DNA from: Comamonas sp. KCTC 72670
Lineage (GTDB): Bacteria; Myxococcota; Myxococcia; Myxococcales; Myxococcaceae
Assembly (NCBI GenBank): GCA_014656495.1
Contig: BNCN01000012.1
Location: forward strand, 238,233-302,232
Direction: 5' to 3'
DNA: 64,000 nucleotides
Below the pieces are notes generated by a model. The model was not told the DNA's origin. It was given only the letters and a program-made list of their open reading frames with translations, and did no database searches. The position numbers and the translations under genes were made by a program. How positions within the stretch are numbered: the stretch's first letter is position 1; each line of letters starts with the position of its first letter. This document shows, one piece after another, positions 37,837 through 45,730 of this stretch.

Positions 37837-39327
37837 ATGAACACTGGCACTCCACGCGTGGCGGAACGGATTCCCACAGGCATCCCAGGTCTCGACACCG
37901 TGCTGCACGGCGGCTTCCGCAAGGCCCGCACCTACATGCTGCTGGGGATGCCTGGCTCCGGGAAGACCATCTTCGCCAACCAGGTGTGCTTCCACCACGT
38001 GCGCCACCAGGGCGGGCGCGTGCTGTACATGACGCTGCTGGCGGAGTCGCACACGGAGCTCGTCGGCAACCTCAGCTCGTTGTCCTTCTTCGACTCCAAC
38101 CTTCTGCCCAGCTCCATCACCTATCTGAGCGCGTTCACCGTGCTCGAGCAGGGCGGGCTGGATGCGCTGGCGGACCTCATCCGCAAGGAGACCAAGGCGC
38201 ATCAGGCCACGCTGCTCGTGCTCGACGGGCTGGTGGCGGCGGAGGAGGTGGCGTCGTCCCAGCAGGCCATCAAGAAGTTCATCCACGGCCTCCAGGTCGT
38301 CACGGGCTTGATGGGCTGCACGACGTTGATCCTCACCACCGGCCGGGGCCAGGGGCTGCGCGCCGAGCACACCATGGTGGACGGCCTGCTGCTGTTGCGG
38401 CAGCGCATGTTCGGCGCGCGCGCCGTGCGGGAGCTGTTCGTGCGCAAGTTCCGGGGCAGCTCCCATCTGCTCGGCAAGCACAGCTTCGAAATCACCCAGG
38501 ACGGCATCGTCATCTACCCCCGGATGGAGACGCTCGCGCAATCAGGCCCACCGCCGAGCCCGCCCTCGTCGGCGAAGTGCGCGATGGGCGTGGCCGGCCT
38601 GGACGCCATGTTGAACGGGGGCGTGGCGCAGGGCTCAACGACCATCCTGTTGGGACCGTCCGGCAGCGGGAAGACGCTGCTGGGCCTGAACTTCCTCGCG
38701 GAGGGCGCCCGCCAGGGCGAGCGCGTGCACTACTTCGCATTCTATGACTCGCCGGAGCGGATGGTGTCGCAAGCGGCGGGCATCGGGCTCGACTTGAAGC
38801 CCCTCATCGACCGGGGGGACTTCGAGGTCAGCTTCCGGCCGCCCACCGAGAACCTGCTGGACAAGCTCGGCGTGCAGTTGCTGGACACCATCCGGACGCA
38901 CGGCGTGCGCCGCCTCTTCCTGGACGGCTATGACGCGCTTCGCAGGGCGGCCCTCCGGCAGTCACGGGTGGCCCGCTTCCTGGCCGCGCTGGTCAACGAG
39001 TGCCGCATGCGCGGCGTGACGCTGCTCTACTCCGTGGAAACCACGTCCTCCTTCGGCCCGGAGGTGCGATTCCCGATGAAGGGCATCTCCATGGTGGCGG
39101 AGAACGTCCTCTACGTGCGCCACGCCGAGCTGGACGGCCAACTGCGCCGCTTCATCGCGGTGCTGAAGCTGCGCAACAGCGCTCATGACCGGGCGCTGCG
39201 GGAGCTGAACATCAGCTCCAAGGGCATGGAGGTGACGGACACCTTCGCGGACGTCGAGATGATGATGACCGGCCTGCCGCGGAAGAACGCGTCCCGACAC
39301 CCCGACAGCGGGCGCCGGGAGAAGTAG
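37837..39327 (+). CDS. KaiC-like protein with two RecA-type ATPase domains
   Basis: 496 residues. The first domain has Walker A GMPGSGKT (37-44) and the second GPSGSGKT (273-280). Each is preceded by the KaiC entry motif: TGIPGLDTVLHGG and MGVAGLDAMLNGG. The catalytic Glu-Glu pair of cyanobacterial KaiC is not clean: the first domain shows LLAES and the second FAFYDS. At the phosphosite of KaiC CII the sequence reads GISMVAENVL, so only the Ser position is kept. It is therefore probably not a clock oscillator but a KaiC-family signalling ATPase. A stand-alone receiver gene starts two bases after its stop, so they form an operon. KaiA and KaiB are not in the window. Confidence 0.87.
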   Translation: MNTGTPRVAERIPTGIPGLDTVLHGGFRKARTYMLLGMPGSGKTIFANQVCFHHVRHQGGRVLYMTLLAESHTELVGNLSSLSFFDSNLLPSSITYLSAFTVLEQGGLDALADLIRKETKAHQATLLVLDGLVAAEEVASSQQAIKKFIHGLQVVTGLMGCTTLILTTGRGQGLRAEHTMVDGLLLLRQRMFGARAVRELFVRKFRGSSHLLGKHSFEITQDGIVIYPRMETLAQSGPPPSPPSSAKCAMGVAGLDAMLNGGVAQGSTTILLGPSGSGKTLLGLNFLAEGARQGERVHYFAFYDSPERMVSQAAGIGLDLKPLIDRGDFEVSFRPPTENLLDKLGVQLLDTIRTHGVRRLFLDGYDALRRAALRQSRVARFLAALVNECRMRGVTLLYSVETTSSFGPEVRFPMKGISMVAENVLYVRHAELDGQLRRFIAVLKLRNSAHDRALRELNISSKGMEVTDTFADVEMMMTGLPRKNASRHPDSGRREK

Positions 39328-39329
39328 TC

Positions 39330-39695
39330 ATGGGGCCCATCCTCATCGTCGATGACGAGTTCGGCATCGTCGAAGCCATGCAAGACCTCCTGAGCGACGA
39401 GGGCTACCGGACCGCCATCGCCCTCAATGGCAAGGAGGCCTTGGAGCGCATGGCCGAGGAGCGCCCCTGCATGGTGCTGCTCGACTACATGATGCCCATC
39501 ATGAACGGCCCCGCGCTGCTGGAGGCGATGGAGCGCACGCCCCTGCTGCGGGACATCCCGGTGGTGATGATGAGCGCCAGCCCACCGGACTACTGGAAGG
39601 ACCTCCGCTGCGCCGCCTTCCTGCCCAAGCCCTTCTCCCTGGATGACCTGCTGCGGGTGGTGAAGCGCTTCGCCCAGGGCGCCATCCTCCAGTGA
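39330..39695 (+). CDS. Single-domain response regulator
   Basis: 121 residues, a receiver domain only. The acidic pocket is Asp9-Asp10, the phospho-acceptor Asp52 in VLLDYMMP. The conserved Ser is in VVMMSAS and the Lys in LPKPFS. There is no output domain, so it works by protein contact, like CheY. It starts two bases after the KaiC-like gene, which suggests that it is the partner or output of that ATPase. No histidine kinase is adjacent; the kinase must act from elsewhere. Confidence 0.92.
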   Translation: MGPILIVDDEFGIVEAMQDLLSDEGYRTAIALNGKEALERMAEERPCMVLLDYMMPIMNGPALLEAMERTPLLRDIPVVMMSASPPDYWKDLRCAAFLPKPFSLDDLLRVVKRFAQGAILQ

Positions 39696-39795
39696 CGCGC
39701 CCCTTCGGCCCACGGCCTGACAGGCAGCCGACGCTGTCGTGAAAACGGCGCGCCTCCCGAGCGCCCAGGGCCCGGCTTCTGCCAGACTGCGCGCC

Positions 39796-40902
39796 GTGAC
39801 GACCTCCGCCCTCTACCGCGACTGCGCCCGCCTCTTCATGGTGGGCTTCCCCGGCACCGACATCGACCGTGAGCTCGCCGCGTTGATGGATGACGGCATC
39901 TACGGGGCCATCCTCTTCAAGCGCAACGTGGGCACCGCCGCGGACACGGCCGCGCTGTGCCACGCGTTGAAAACACGCGCGGGCCGGCCCTTCATCCTCT
40001 CGGTGGACCAGGAAGGTGGACGCGTGGCCCGGCTTCGCGGCGCGCCCTTCACCGCGCTGCCCCCCATGCGCGAGCTGGGACAGCGCGGCGACACCGCCCT
40101 GGTGGAGCGGGTGGGCCGACTGCTCGCGTACGAGCTGCGCGCGCTGGGCTTCGACTGGGACTTCGCGCCGGTGCTGGACGTGGACACCAACCCGGCCAAC
40201 CCCGTCATCGGCGACCGCAGCTTCAGCCGCGAGGCGGAGGAGGTGGCGCGGCTGGGCGTGGCGCTCGCGCGCGGGCTGGAGGCTGGCGGCGTGGCCTCGT
40301 GTGGCAAGCACTTCCCCGGGCACGGCGACACCACCACCGACAGCCACCTGACGCTGCCGCGGCTGCCGCACACGCTGGAGCGGCTGCGCAGCGTGGAGCT
40401 GGTGCCCTTCCGGGCCTTCGCGCAGGCGGGGCTGGCCTCGTTGATGACGGCGCACGTGCTCTTCGACGCGCTGGACCCCGGCGTGCCCGCGACCATGAGC
40501 CCGCGCGTGCTCCAGGGCGTGCTGCGCGAGGAGCTGGGCTTCGACGGCGTGCTCGTCAGCGATGACTTGGAGATGAAGGCCATCGCGGGCCACTACTCCG
40601 TGGAGGAGGCCACGGTGCAGGGCACGCTCGCGGGCGTGGACCTGTTCCTGGTGTGCCACAACGCGGACGTGCAGCGCCGGGCCATTGAAGCGCTGGTGAA
40701 GGCCGTGGAGTCCGGGCGCGTCCCGCGTGAGCGGATTGCACAGGCCCATCGCCGGCTGGATGCGCTCAGCGCCCGCTTCGCGCACCCGGCGGAGGACCGG
40801 CTCGCCACGCTGGACGGCGGTGAACACCGCGCGCTCGCCGAGGGGCTCGTCAGCACCTTCACGGGCAAGGACCCGACCGAGGTGATGCTGGCCACCCGCT
40901 GA
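39796..40902 (+). CDS. nagZ: GH3 beta-N-acetylhexosaminidase (NagZ-type)
   Basis: About 368 residues from GTG 39796; an in-frame GTG at 39739 would add 19 residues with no homology to the fold. The family motif KHFPGHGDT (residues 171-179) holds the flexible-loop His. The nucleophile Asp is in VSDDLEMKAI at residue 256 or 257. Other NagZ blocks are FMVGFPGT, ILSVDQEGGRVARLR and FDWDFAPVLDVDTNP. NagZ removes N-acetylglucosamine from anhydro-muropeptides in cell wall recycling, usually in the cytoplasm, and I see no signal peptide. Related GH3 enzymes can hydrolyse chitobiose, so the call is family-level with NagZ most likely. Confidence 0.87.
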   Translation: MTTSALYRDCARLFMVGFPGTDIDRELAALMDDGIYGAILFKRNVGTAADTAALCHALKTRAGRPFILSVDQEGGRVARLRGAPFTALPPMRELGQRGDTALVERVGRLLAYELRALGFDWDFAPVLDVDTNPANPVIGDRSFSREAEEVARLGVALARGLEAGGVASCGKHFPGHGDTTTDSHLTLPRLPHTLERLRSVELVPFRAFAQAGLASLMTAHVLFDALDPGVPATMSPRVLQGVLREELGFDGVLVSDDLEMKAIAGHYSVEEATVQGTLAGVDLFLVCHNADVQRRAIEALVKAVESGRVPRERIAQAHRRLDALSARFAHPAEDRLATLDGGEHRALAEGLVSTFTGKDPTEVMLATR

Positions 40903-40910
40903 GGCGCGGG

Positions 40911-40930
40911 CGGCCGGGTGCTCCCGGCCG
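40911..40930. terminator. Terminator hairpin between convergent genes
   Basis: CGGCCGGG (40911-40918), loop TGCT, CCCGGCCG (40923-40930): a perfect 8-bp stem eight bases past the hexosaminidase stop, also serving the convergent lipoprotein gene. Confidence 0.6.
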
Positions 40931-40976
40931 TGTCACCGGGAGCAGAGGGAGGGGCGCAGCGTGCCCCTTCCGAGGC

Positions 40977-41462
40977 TCAGCGGCGATAGGGGCCGCTGCG
41001 GTCCTGCCAGCCCAGCGGGGCATAGCCGCTGGCGTGACGATGCCGGTTGCCGCCCACGGCCGCGCCGTCCTCACCGCCCAGTCCCTGGGCCGCCGGCGCG
41101 TACCCGGCGCCACCTTCGACCGAGTACCGGTCCTGCATCATCTTCCCGGCGTCATCCTGGATGGAGCGGTTCTGCGCGCCGTCGTTCTGCGGCGTGCGCG
41201 GGTCGATGCTGGAGCCAATCTGACCGATGGTCCCGTTGTAGCCCCGGTTGGAGGGCATGGTCCAAGGCGGCAGCGCCGCGTTGGTGTTGCCGCCCTCGAT
41301 GTTCTTCATGGCCTCGGCCTGGTCGCCGCGCTGGCCGACGAAGCTGCCCCGGGTCTCATCCGGCTGACTGCCCCCCGTCTCCGGCAGGGGACCGCAACCC
41401 ACGGCCACCAGGGTGCCCGCAGCCACCGCCACTGCCCACCGCCGAATATTCCGCTCGCGCAT
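40977..41462 (-). CDS. Hypothetical lipoprotein
   Basis: 161 residues from ATG 41462, with AAAGGA upstream. The lipobox is LVAVGC (Cys ~23), followed by Gly/Pro-rich sequence. The mature protein is low complexity, rich in Gly, Asn, Gln and Asp (MKNIEGGNTNAALPPWTMPSNRGYNG). It has no domain that I recognise. It is probably a disordered surface or periplasmic protein. It lies upstream of the peroxiredoxin gene on the same strand (132-base gap), too far to claim an operon. Confidence 0.65.
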   Translation of the reverse strand: MRERNIRRWAVAVAAGTLVAVGCGPLPETGGSQPDETRGSFVGQRGDQAEAMKNIEGGNTNAALPPWTMPSNRGYNGTIGQIGSSIDPRTPQNDGAQNRSIQDDAGKMMQDRYSVEGGAGYAPAAQGLGGEDGAAVGGNRHRHASGYAPLGWQDRSGPYRR

Positions 41463-41594
41463 GTCGATTCCTTTCGGTCCCTTCGATTCTGACTGTGGAT
41501 ACATCCCGAAGATGGGGCACGCCGGTCGAACAGACCACCGGGCGGCGCGACGTCCGCAGGACGACGAACCGCCCCTGTGCTTCTCCCTATAGCC

Positions 41595-42581
41595 TCAGCG
41601 ACGGGGCCGAGCAGCCTTCTTCGAGGCCGGGGCCCTCCGGGCCGAGGAGCCCTTCTTCCCCGCGGCAGAAGCCTTCTTGGCGGCGGACTTCTTGAGCGCC
41701 GAGGCCGACTTCGCCGGCGCGGCAGCCTGCTTCCCCGCCGAGGCCTTCTTGCTCGCCGGAGCCTTCGCAGCGGACGCCGAGGCCTTCTTCGAGGCCGAAG
41801 CCTTCTTGCTCGCCGGAGCCTTCGCAGCGGCCGCCGGGGCCTTCTTGCTCAACGGTGCCTTGCCAGCGGATGCCGGAGCCTTCGCAGCGGACACCGAGGC
41901 CTTCTTGCTCGCCGGAGCCTTCCCAGCGGACGCCGGTGCCTTCTTGCTCACCGGTGCCTTCGCAGCGGACGCCGGTGCCTTCTTGCTCGCCGAGGCCCTG
42001 CCAGCAGGCGCTGGGGCCTTCGCAGCGGACGCCGACGCGCTCTTCCCGGCGGGGGCCTTCTTCGTGGCGGCCACCTTCTTGCCCGCGGGCGCCTTCTTCG
42101 CCGCCCCGGCCGGAGCGCCGCCGTTCAGCGCGGCCAGCACCTCGGCCACGTGGCCGTTCACCTTCACCTTGGGCCACACCTGCTTCACCTTGCCGTCAGG
42201 CCCGATGAGGAACGTGGCGCGGGTGATGCCCATGAACTTGCGGCCGTAGAGCGACTTCTCGCCCCAGACGCCGTAGGCCTCCGACAGCGCGCGGTCCACG
42301 TCCGCCAGCAGCGGGAAGGGCAGGTTGAACTTGGCCGCGAACTTCTGGTGGCTCGCGGCGCTGTCGGTGGACACGCCCAGCACCACCGCGCCGGCGGCCT
42401 CCAGCGCCGAGTGCTCGTCCCGGAAGTCACACGCCTCCACGGTGCATCCGGGCGTGTTGTCCTTCGGATAGAAGTAGAGGACGACGTTGCGGCCCGCGAA
42501 CTGCGCGAGCGTCACCGTGTTTCCGTCCTGGTCGGGAACCTGGAAGGCGGGGGCCTGGTCACCTGCTTGGGGCATGGGCAT
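41595..42581 (-). CDS. BCP-type peroxiredoxin with a histone H1-like Lys/Ala tail
   Basis: 328 residues. Residues 1-155 are a complete peroxiredoxin of the Bcp/PrxQ subfamily: YFYPKDNTPGCTVEACDFRD with peroxidatic Cys46 and resolving Cys51, then VLGVSTDS and the conserved RATFLIGPDG. It should reduce hydrogen peroxide and organic peroxides using thioredoxin. Residues ~156-328 are almost only Lys, Ala, Ser and Pro, in repeats such as SKKAPASAAKAP and SKKASASKKAS. This is the composition of histone H1 C-terminal tails and of bacterial H1-like proteins, which bind DNA through charge. Typical Bcp ends near residue 155, so the tail doubles the protein. It could place a peroxidase on the chromosome; this is inference. 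No separate start supports the tail as its own gene. Confidence 0.9.
   Translation of the reverse strand: MPMPQAGDQAPAFQVPDQDGNTVTLAQFAGRNVVLYFYPKDNTPGCTVEACDFRDEHSALEAAGAVVLGVSTDSAASHQKFAAKFNLPFPLLADVDRALSEAYGVWGEKSLYGRKFMGITRATFLIGPDGKVKQVWPKVKVNGHVAEVLAALNGGAPAGAAKKAPAGKKVAATKKAPAGKSASASAAKAPAPAGRASASKKAPASAAKAPVSKKAPASAGKAPASKKASVSAAKAPASAGKAPLSKKAPAAAAKAPASKKASASKKASASAAKAPASKKASAGKQAAAPAKSASALKKSAAKKASAAGKKGSSARRAPASKKAARPRR
41598..42115 (-). repeat. Repetitive coding DNA of the H1-like tail
   Basis: The region encoding residues ~156-327 is built from imperfect units of 18-36 bases, such as GCCGGTGCCTTCTTGCTC and CCTTCGCAGCGGACGCC on the plus strand. The repeats keep the frame. Copy number is likely to vary between strains by slippage or recombination. 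Confidence 0.7.
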
Positions 42582-42641
42582 GCGGGCTCATTAGCCAACA
42601 TGCCCGCGCCACTCAACGTCCTCCGTCACCTACCCGTCAGG

Positions 42642-43160
42642 TCAGGGAGGGTTGGCCGGAGCAGGATGGCCCGCCTCACTGCCGTGGTCATGGTCGTGCT
42701 CGCCCGGCGGATGGCTGTGGGCCTCCAGCCGGACCAGCTCGTTGTGGCATGTATCCAACGCCGCGCGCAGGGGCTCGCGCTCCGGCCCCTCCGGCGCCTG
42801 GCCCAACCGGATGGCCAGGGCCTCGCAGGCGGCGCGCTTGGCATCCGCCTCCGTCGTCCCCGGACCGGTGGAGCCGGGTGTGGCGAGCGGACGCGGCGGG
42901 AGCCTCCCGCGGAGTCCTCGGATGGCGGCGATGCGCTGGTCCGCGGCCGGGCGCGCCTTGGAGTCCTTGTCGATGGCATCGAGGGCCGCGATGACGGGAT
43001 CCCACGCGGGGTCCAGGGGTGAGACGCGGCGGTCAATGAGCTCGCGGTAGCGCTTCTCGGCGTCGCGGAGCTGGTCGGGCCCCTTGTCGCAGCCGGGCGA
43101 CAGAAGCAGACAGAGCGCGAGTGGAATGACGGCGGACAGCCGTCGGGGGGGCATCCTCAT
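42642..43160 (-). CDS. Lipoprotein with His-rich C-terminus
   Basis: 172 residues from ATG 43160; AGGAG lies about 10 bases upstream. The lipobox is LLSPGC (Cys ~22). The middle is helical (LRDAEKRYRELIDRRV; CEALAIRLGQAPEGPEREPLRAALDTCHNELVRLEAH). The C-terminal ~25 residues are His-rich: HSHPPGEHDHDHGSEAGH. The His tail suggests binding of divalent metal such as Zn, Ni or Co. The gene is divergent from a NicO-type transporter gene that also has a His-rich segment, with only 61 bases between their starts. A joint role in metal handling is a reasonable inference from this context. Confidence 0.75.
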   Translation of the reverse strand: MRMPPRRLSAVIPLALCLLLSPGCDKGPDQLRDAEKRYRELIDRRVSPLDPAWDPVIAALDAIDKDSKARPAADQRIAAIRGLRGRLPPRPLATPGSTGPGTTEADAKRAACEALAIRLGQAPEGPEREPLRAALDTCHNELVRLEAHSHPPGEHDHDHGSEAGHPAPANPP

Positions 43161-43221
43161 GCGGGGTAGGTTCTCCTCTCCTGCTGGCCTCCCGATTGAA
43201 GCACGGCTAGGGTGTCCCGTC

Positions 43222-43869
43222 GTGCAGCCCATTCTCCTCGCCTTCCTGCTCGGCCTGTCCCAAGGCATGCTTCACGCCGTGGGGCCCGACCACTGCGCCG
43301 CCATGGCCACCCTCGGAACCCTGGGGGGAGGCCGGCGCCGCGCCGCCATCGCCACCGCCGTGCGCTTCGCCCTGGGCCACGCGGCCATGCTGGGCGGCAT
43401 CGCCGCGGTCTGCATCCTGGCGGGCGTGGGCCTGTCGGAGACCTTCGAGCGCTGGGCTGAAATCTTCGGCGGCGCGGTGCTGGTGGCGCTCGCGGTGGCC
43501 GCGCTGCTCTTCCCCCACAGCCTGGACCACGGCCATCCGCACCTGCCCGGCCACACGAAGGAGCCGCACCAGCACGTCCACACGGTGAGCACCACCGCGG
43601 GCGCGCTGATGGCCGTCAGCGGCGTGCGCTCGCTGCTGCTCGCCCTGCCGCCGCTGCTGGTGGGCGGAAGCATGAGCGCGGCCGCGTGGATGTACCTGCC
43701 CGGCTTCGCGCTGGGCATCCTCATCGGCATGGGCGTGGTGGGCCTGATCTTCGCGGAGGGCATCGCCCGCCTGAACGCGCAAATCACCCTGTGGGTGCAG
43801 CGCACGGTGGCCGTGGGCTCCGCGGCGCTGGGCCTGTTCTGGATGGGCTCGCGGCTGATCGGCGGGTAG
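43222..43869 (+). CDS. NicO/UreH-type Ni/Co transporter-like membrane protein
   Basis: 215 residues from GTG 43222, chosen because the first helix begins at once and the open frame upstream overlaps the divergent gene. Helices: residues ~3-17, 45-65, 80-95, then a cytosolic or periplasmic loop, 130-150, 155-180 and 195-212. The first helix ends in H18-A-V-G-P-D23-H24, the H-x4-D-H motif of nickel/cobalt transporters. The loop after helix 3 is His-rich (HSLDHGHPHLPGHTKEPHQHVH). Family members move Ni, Co or other metals, in or out. It shares a divergent promoter with the His-rich lipoprotein. I cannot tell direction or metal. Confidence 0.8.
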   Translation: MQPILLAFLLGLSQGMLHAVGPDHCAAMATLGTLGGGRRRAAIATAVRFALGHAAMLGGIAAVCILAGVGLSETFERWAEIFGGAVLVALAVAALLFPHSLDHGHPHLPGHTKEPHQHVHTVSTTAGALMAVSGVRSLLLALPPLLVGGSMSAAAWMYLPGFALGILIGMGVVGLIFAEGIARLNAQITLWVQRTVAVGSAALGLFWMGSRLIGG

Positions 43870-43885
43870 TCCCGGCCCTGGAGGA

Positions 43886-43911
43886 CCCCGCCCTTTCGAA
43901 AGGTGGCGGGG
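43886..43911. terminator. Terminator hairpin between convergent genes
   Basis: CCCCGCC (43886-43892) pairs with GGCGGGG (43905-43911); the inner CTTT/AAAG extends the stem around CG. It is 16 bases past the transporter stop and just before the stop of the receiver-PATAN gene. Confidence 0.6.
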
Positions 43912-43923
43912 CGAAGCGCCTGA

Positions 43924-45243
43924 CTACGCGCGCTTGTCCAGGATGCCCAGCGACATCATCGACACGAGGAAGCCGTAGACGACGTGCTCGGGGCGGTTGG
44001 CGAAGGCCAGCAGCTCCGCCACGGTGCGGTTGCCGTCCACCTTCGGCAGCAGCTCCGCCTCCCATCGCTCCAGCTCCACTTCGTTGAGCTGATACGCCGG
44101 GGCCACGGCGGGGATGAGCCGGTCCTCCGGCTGCAGCAGGCGGCGCAGGCGCTCCGGCTTGTAGAGCTTCTTGATGCCCCGGACGATGAGGTTGGCGGGG
44201 TGGACGTCCAGCTTGATGGACTCCGCGCTCGCCTTCTCCTTGAAGCTCAGCAGGTAGGAGCCCTCTTCCCACGCGAAGAGCGAGTAGATGACGGCCTTCA
44301 CCTGCTGGCCCACGTAGTACAGGCGCTCGGTGTCCTTGAGCAGCCCGCGCTCAACGAGCACGTCACCGGTGCGGCGGTTGCTCTGCGCGGCCACCGCGGA
44401 GGCGTCCTGGAGCTGCTCGGGTTTGATCTTCCCCACGCGGACCAGGAACTGGCCGAAGCGATCCGCGAGCAGGTTGGAGAGGGCGAACACCGGCGTGCCC
44501 TTCTCGAAGTAGAGGACCTTCTTCACCTTGCCCTTCTGCACGCCCAGCTCGCCCGTCTCGCGGGAGAGATAGAAGGCGGTGAGCAGTGAGGGGAGGTTGT
44601 CCTTGAGCTCGCCGCGGCGGCTGCCCGGCGCGCCCGCGGGGGGCGGGTCCGGCGGACGGCCCGGCGTGGGCGGCCGCACGTGCGTGGCCGGCACCTTCTG
44701 CATGGGGCTGGCCGTGAGGTTGGCGCCGCGAATCTCCGCCGTGATGTTGCCGCCGCCCGTCACCTTGATGCGGCCGGTCAGCTCCATGGCGTCCTGCGGG
44801 CCCTCCTCCTCCACGTCGATGTCCAGCTCCACCTCGAAGGCGTCCTGGAGCGACGCGGCCGCCGCCAGGGGCTTCTCCGGAGGCAGCACCTTCGTCATGG
44901 CCTCCAGCAGCTTCTGCGCCTCGAAGGGCTTCTCGAAGTAGCCGGCGGCCTGGTACTTCGTGCGCGACTCGACGGCGTGCTTGCCGCCCTTGAAGACGCC
45001 CGTGATGAAGAGGAGCGGGAGCTGGGGGTTGTCCTTCCGCAGCGCGTCCGCGAGGTGGTAGCCCATCATGTCGGGCAGCAGGATGTCGAGCACGGCCGCC
45101 GCCGGGGCCTGCGCCTTCGCCAGCTCCAACGCCTGCTTGCCGCGGTTCGCGCCAATGACCTCGTAGCCCGCTTCCTCGAAGAGCTGCGTGAGGAGGGACA
45201 ACAGCTCCTGATTGTCATCGACGACGAGGATTCGGGGTGCCAT
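43924..45243 (-). CDS. Response regulator with PATAN/DUF4388 output region
   Basis: 439 residues from ATG 45243. Residues 3-120 are a receiver domain (Asp9-Asp10 and phospho-Asp53 in VLDILLPDMMGYH, Lys in YFEKPF). A Glu/Asp-rich linker and a Pro-rich stretch follow. Residues ~215-435 contain a DUF4388 (PATAN) region with GELKDNLPSLLTAFYLSRETGELGVQKGKVKKVLYFEKG, then repeated helical blocks. PATAN domains occur in myxobacterial and cyanobacterial regulators and act through protein contact, often linked to motility or gliding systems. It is not adjacent to a histidine kinase gene. It is divergent from the small MYXO-CTERM gene over 114 bases. Confidence 0.85.
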   Translation of the reverse strand: MAPRILVVDDNQELLSLLTQLFEEAGYEVIGANRGKQALELAKAQAPAAAVLDILLPDMMGYHLADALRKDNPQLPLLFITGVFKGGKHAVESRTKYQAAGYFEKPFEAQKLLEAMTKVLPPEKPLAAAASLQDAFEVELDIDVEEEGPQDAMELTGRIKVTGGGNITAEIRGANLTASPMQKVPATHVRPPTPGRPPDPPPAGAPGSRRGELKDNLPSLLTAFYLSRETGELGVQKGKVKKVLYFEKGTPVFALSNLLADRFGQFLVRVGKIKPEQLQDASAVAAQSNRRTGDVLVERGLLKDTERLYYVGQQVKAVIYSLFAWEEGSYLLSFKEKASAESIKLDVHPANLIVRGIKKLYKPERLRRLLQPEDRLIPAVAPAYQLNEVELERWEAELLPKVDGNRTVAELLAFANRPEHVVYGFLVSMMSLGILDKRA

Positions 45244-45357
45244 CGCGGGGCGTACCGTACCAGATGCCACGGGAAGGGTCAGACAATCTGCCCCGGGGTG
45301 CTCCTGGCTCCGCGATGGATGCATCCGCACCTCCGGGCGGTTAGGGTGACGGCCTCG

Positions 45358-45720
45358 ATGTCCCCCTCCCGCTCCGCCTTCCGTTCCCGTCTGCAGCGCC
45401 TGCTGGCCTGCCTCCCTCTTCTGTTGCCCGCCGCGGCCCTGGCCCAATGGGACGGCGGGCTCGACGCCGGCCTCCCCGATGCGTCCGTGGGTGAGGGCGG
45501 CGCCGACCGGGACAACCCCGAAGGGGATGACAGTACAGGCAGGGTGAATACCTCTTGTCGCAGCACCCGGGATTGTTCTCCCCGCTTCTCCTGCGACAAC
45601 GGACTGTGCCAGTACACTGGCGTGCGCAAGGTGGACCAGCAAGGCTGCGTGCTCGGCGCCGAGGCCGCGCTCGTCATCGTCGGTCTGGCCGCCGTGGGTG
45701 GGTACAGGCGCAGGCGTTAG
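45358..45720 (+). CDS. Small exported protein with MYXO-CTERM-like tail
   Basis: 120 residues. The signal peptide lies at about 10-30 (LLACLPLLLPAAALAQ), followed by a Gly/Asp linker. A Cys-rich motif (CRSTRDCSPRFSCDNGLCQ) is of the kind seen in EGF-like or Dickkopf-type modules. The C-terminus is GCVLGAEAALVIVGLAAVGG followed by YRRRR: an invariant-type Cys, a hydrophobic helix and a cluster of Arg. This is the MYXO-CTERM sorting tail, thought to be processed by myxosortase so that the Cys becomes the anchor. The protein is thus probably surface-displayed. The methyltransferase gene starts 11 bases later and is likely co-transcribed. Confidence 0.75.
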   Translation: MSPSRSAFRSRLQRLLACLPLLLPAAALAQWDGGLDAGLPDASVGEGGADRDNPEGDDSTGRVNTSCRSTRDCSPRFSCDNGLCQYTGVRKVDQQGCVLGAEAALVIVGLAAVGGYRRRR

Positions 45721-45730
45721 GAGCACTCGC

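Noticed and set aside
37837..39327. Circadian KaiABC clock locus
   Set aside because: No KaiA or KaiB gene is adjacent, and the catalytic and phosphosite residues of KaiC are degenerate.
41595..42115. Separate H1-like histone gene
   Set aside because: The Lys/Ala region continues the peroxiredoxin frame without an internal start or ribosome site.
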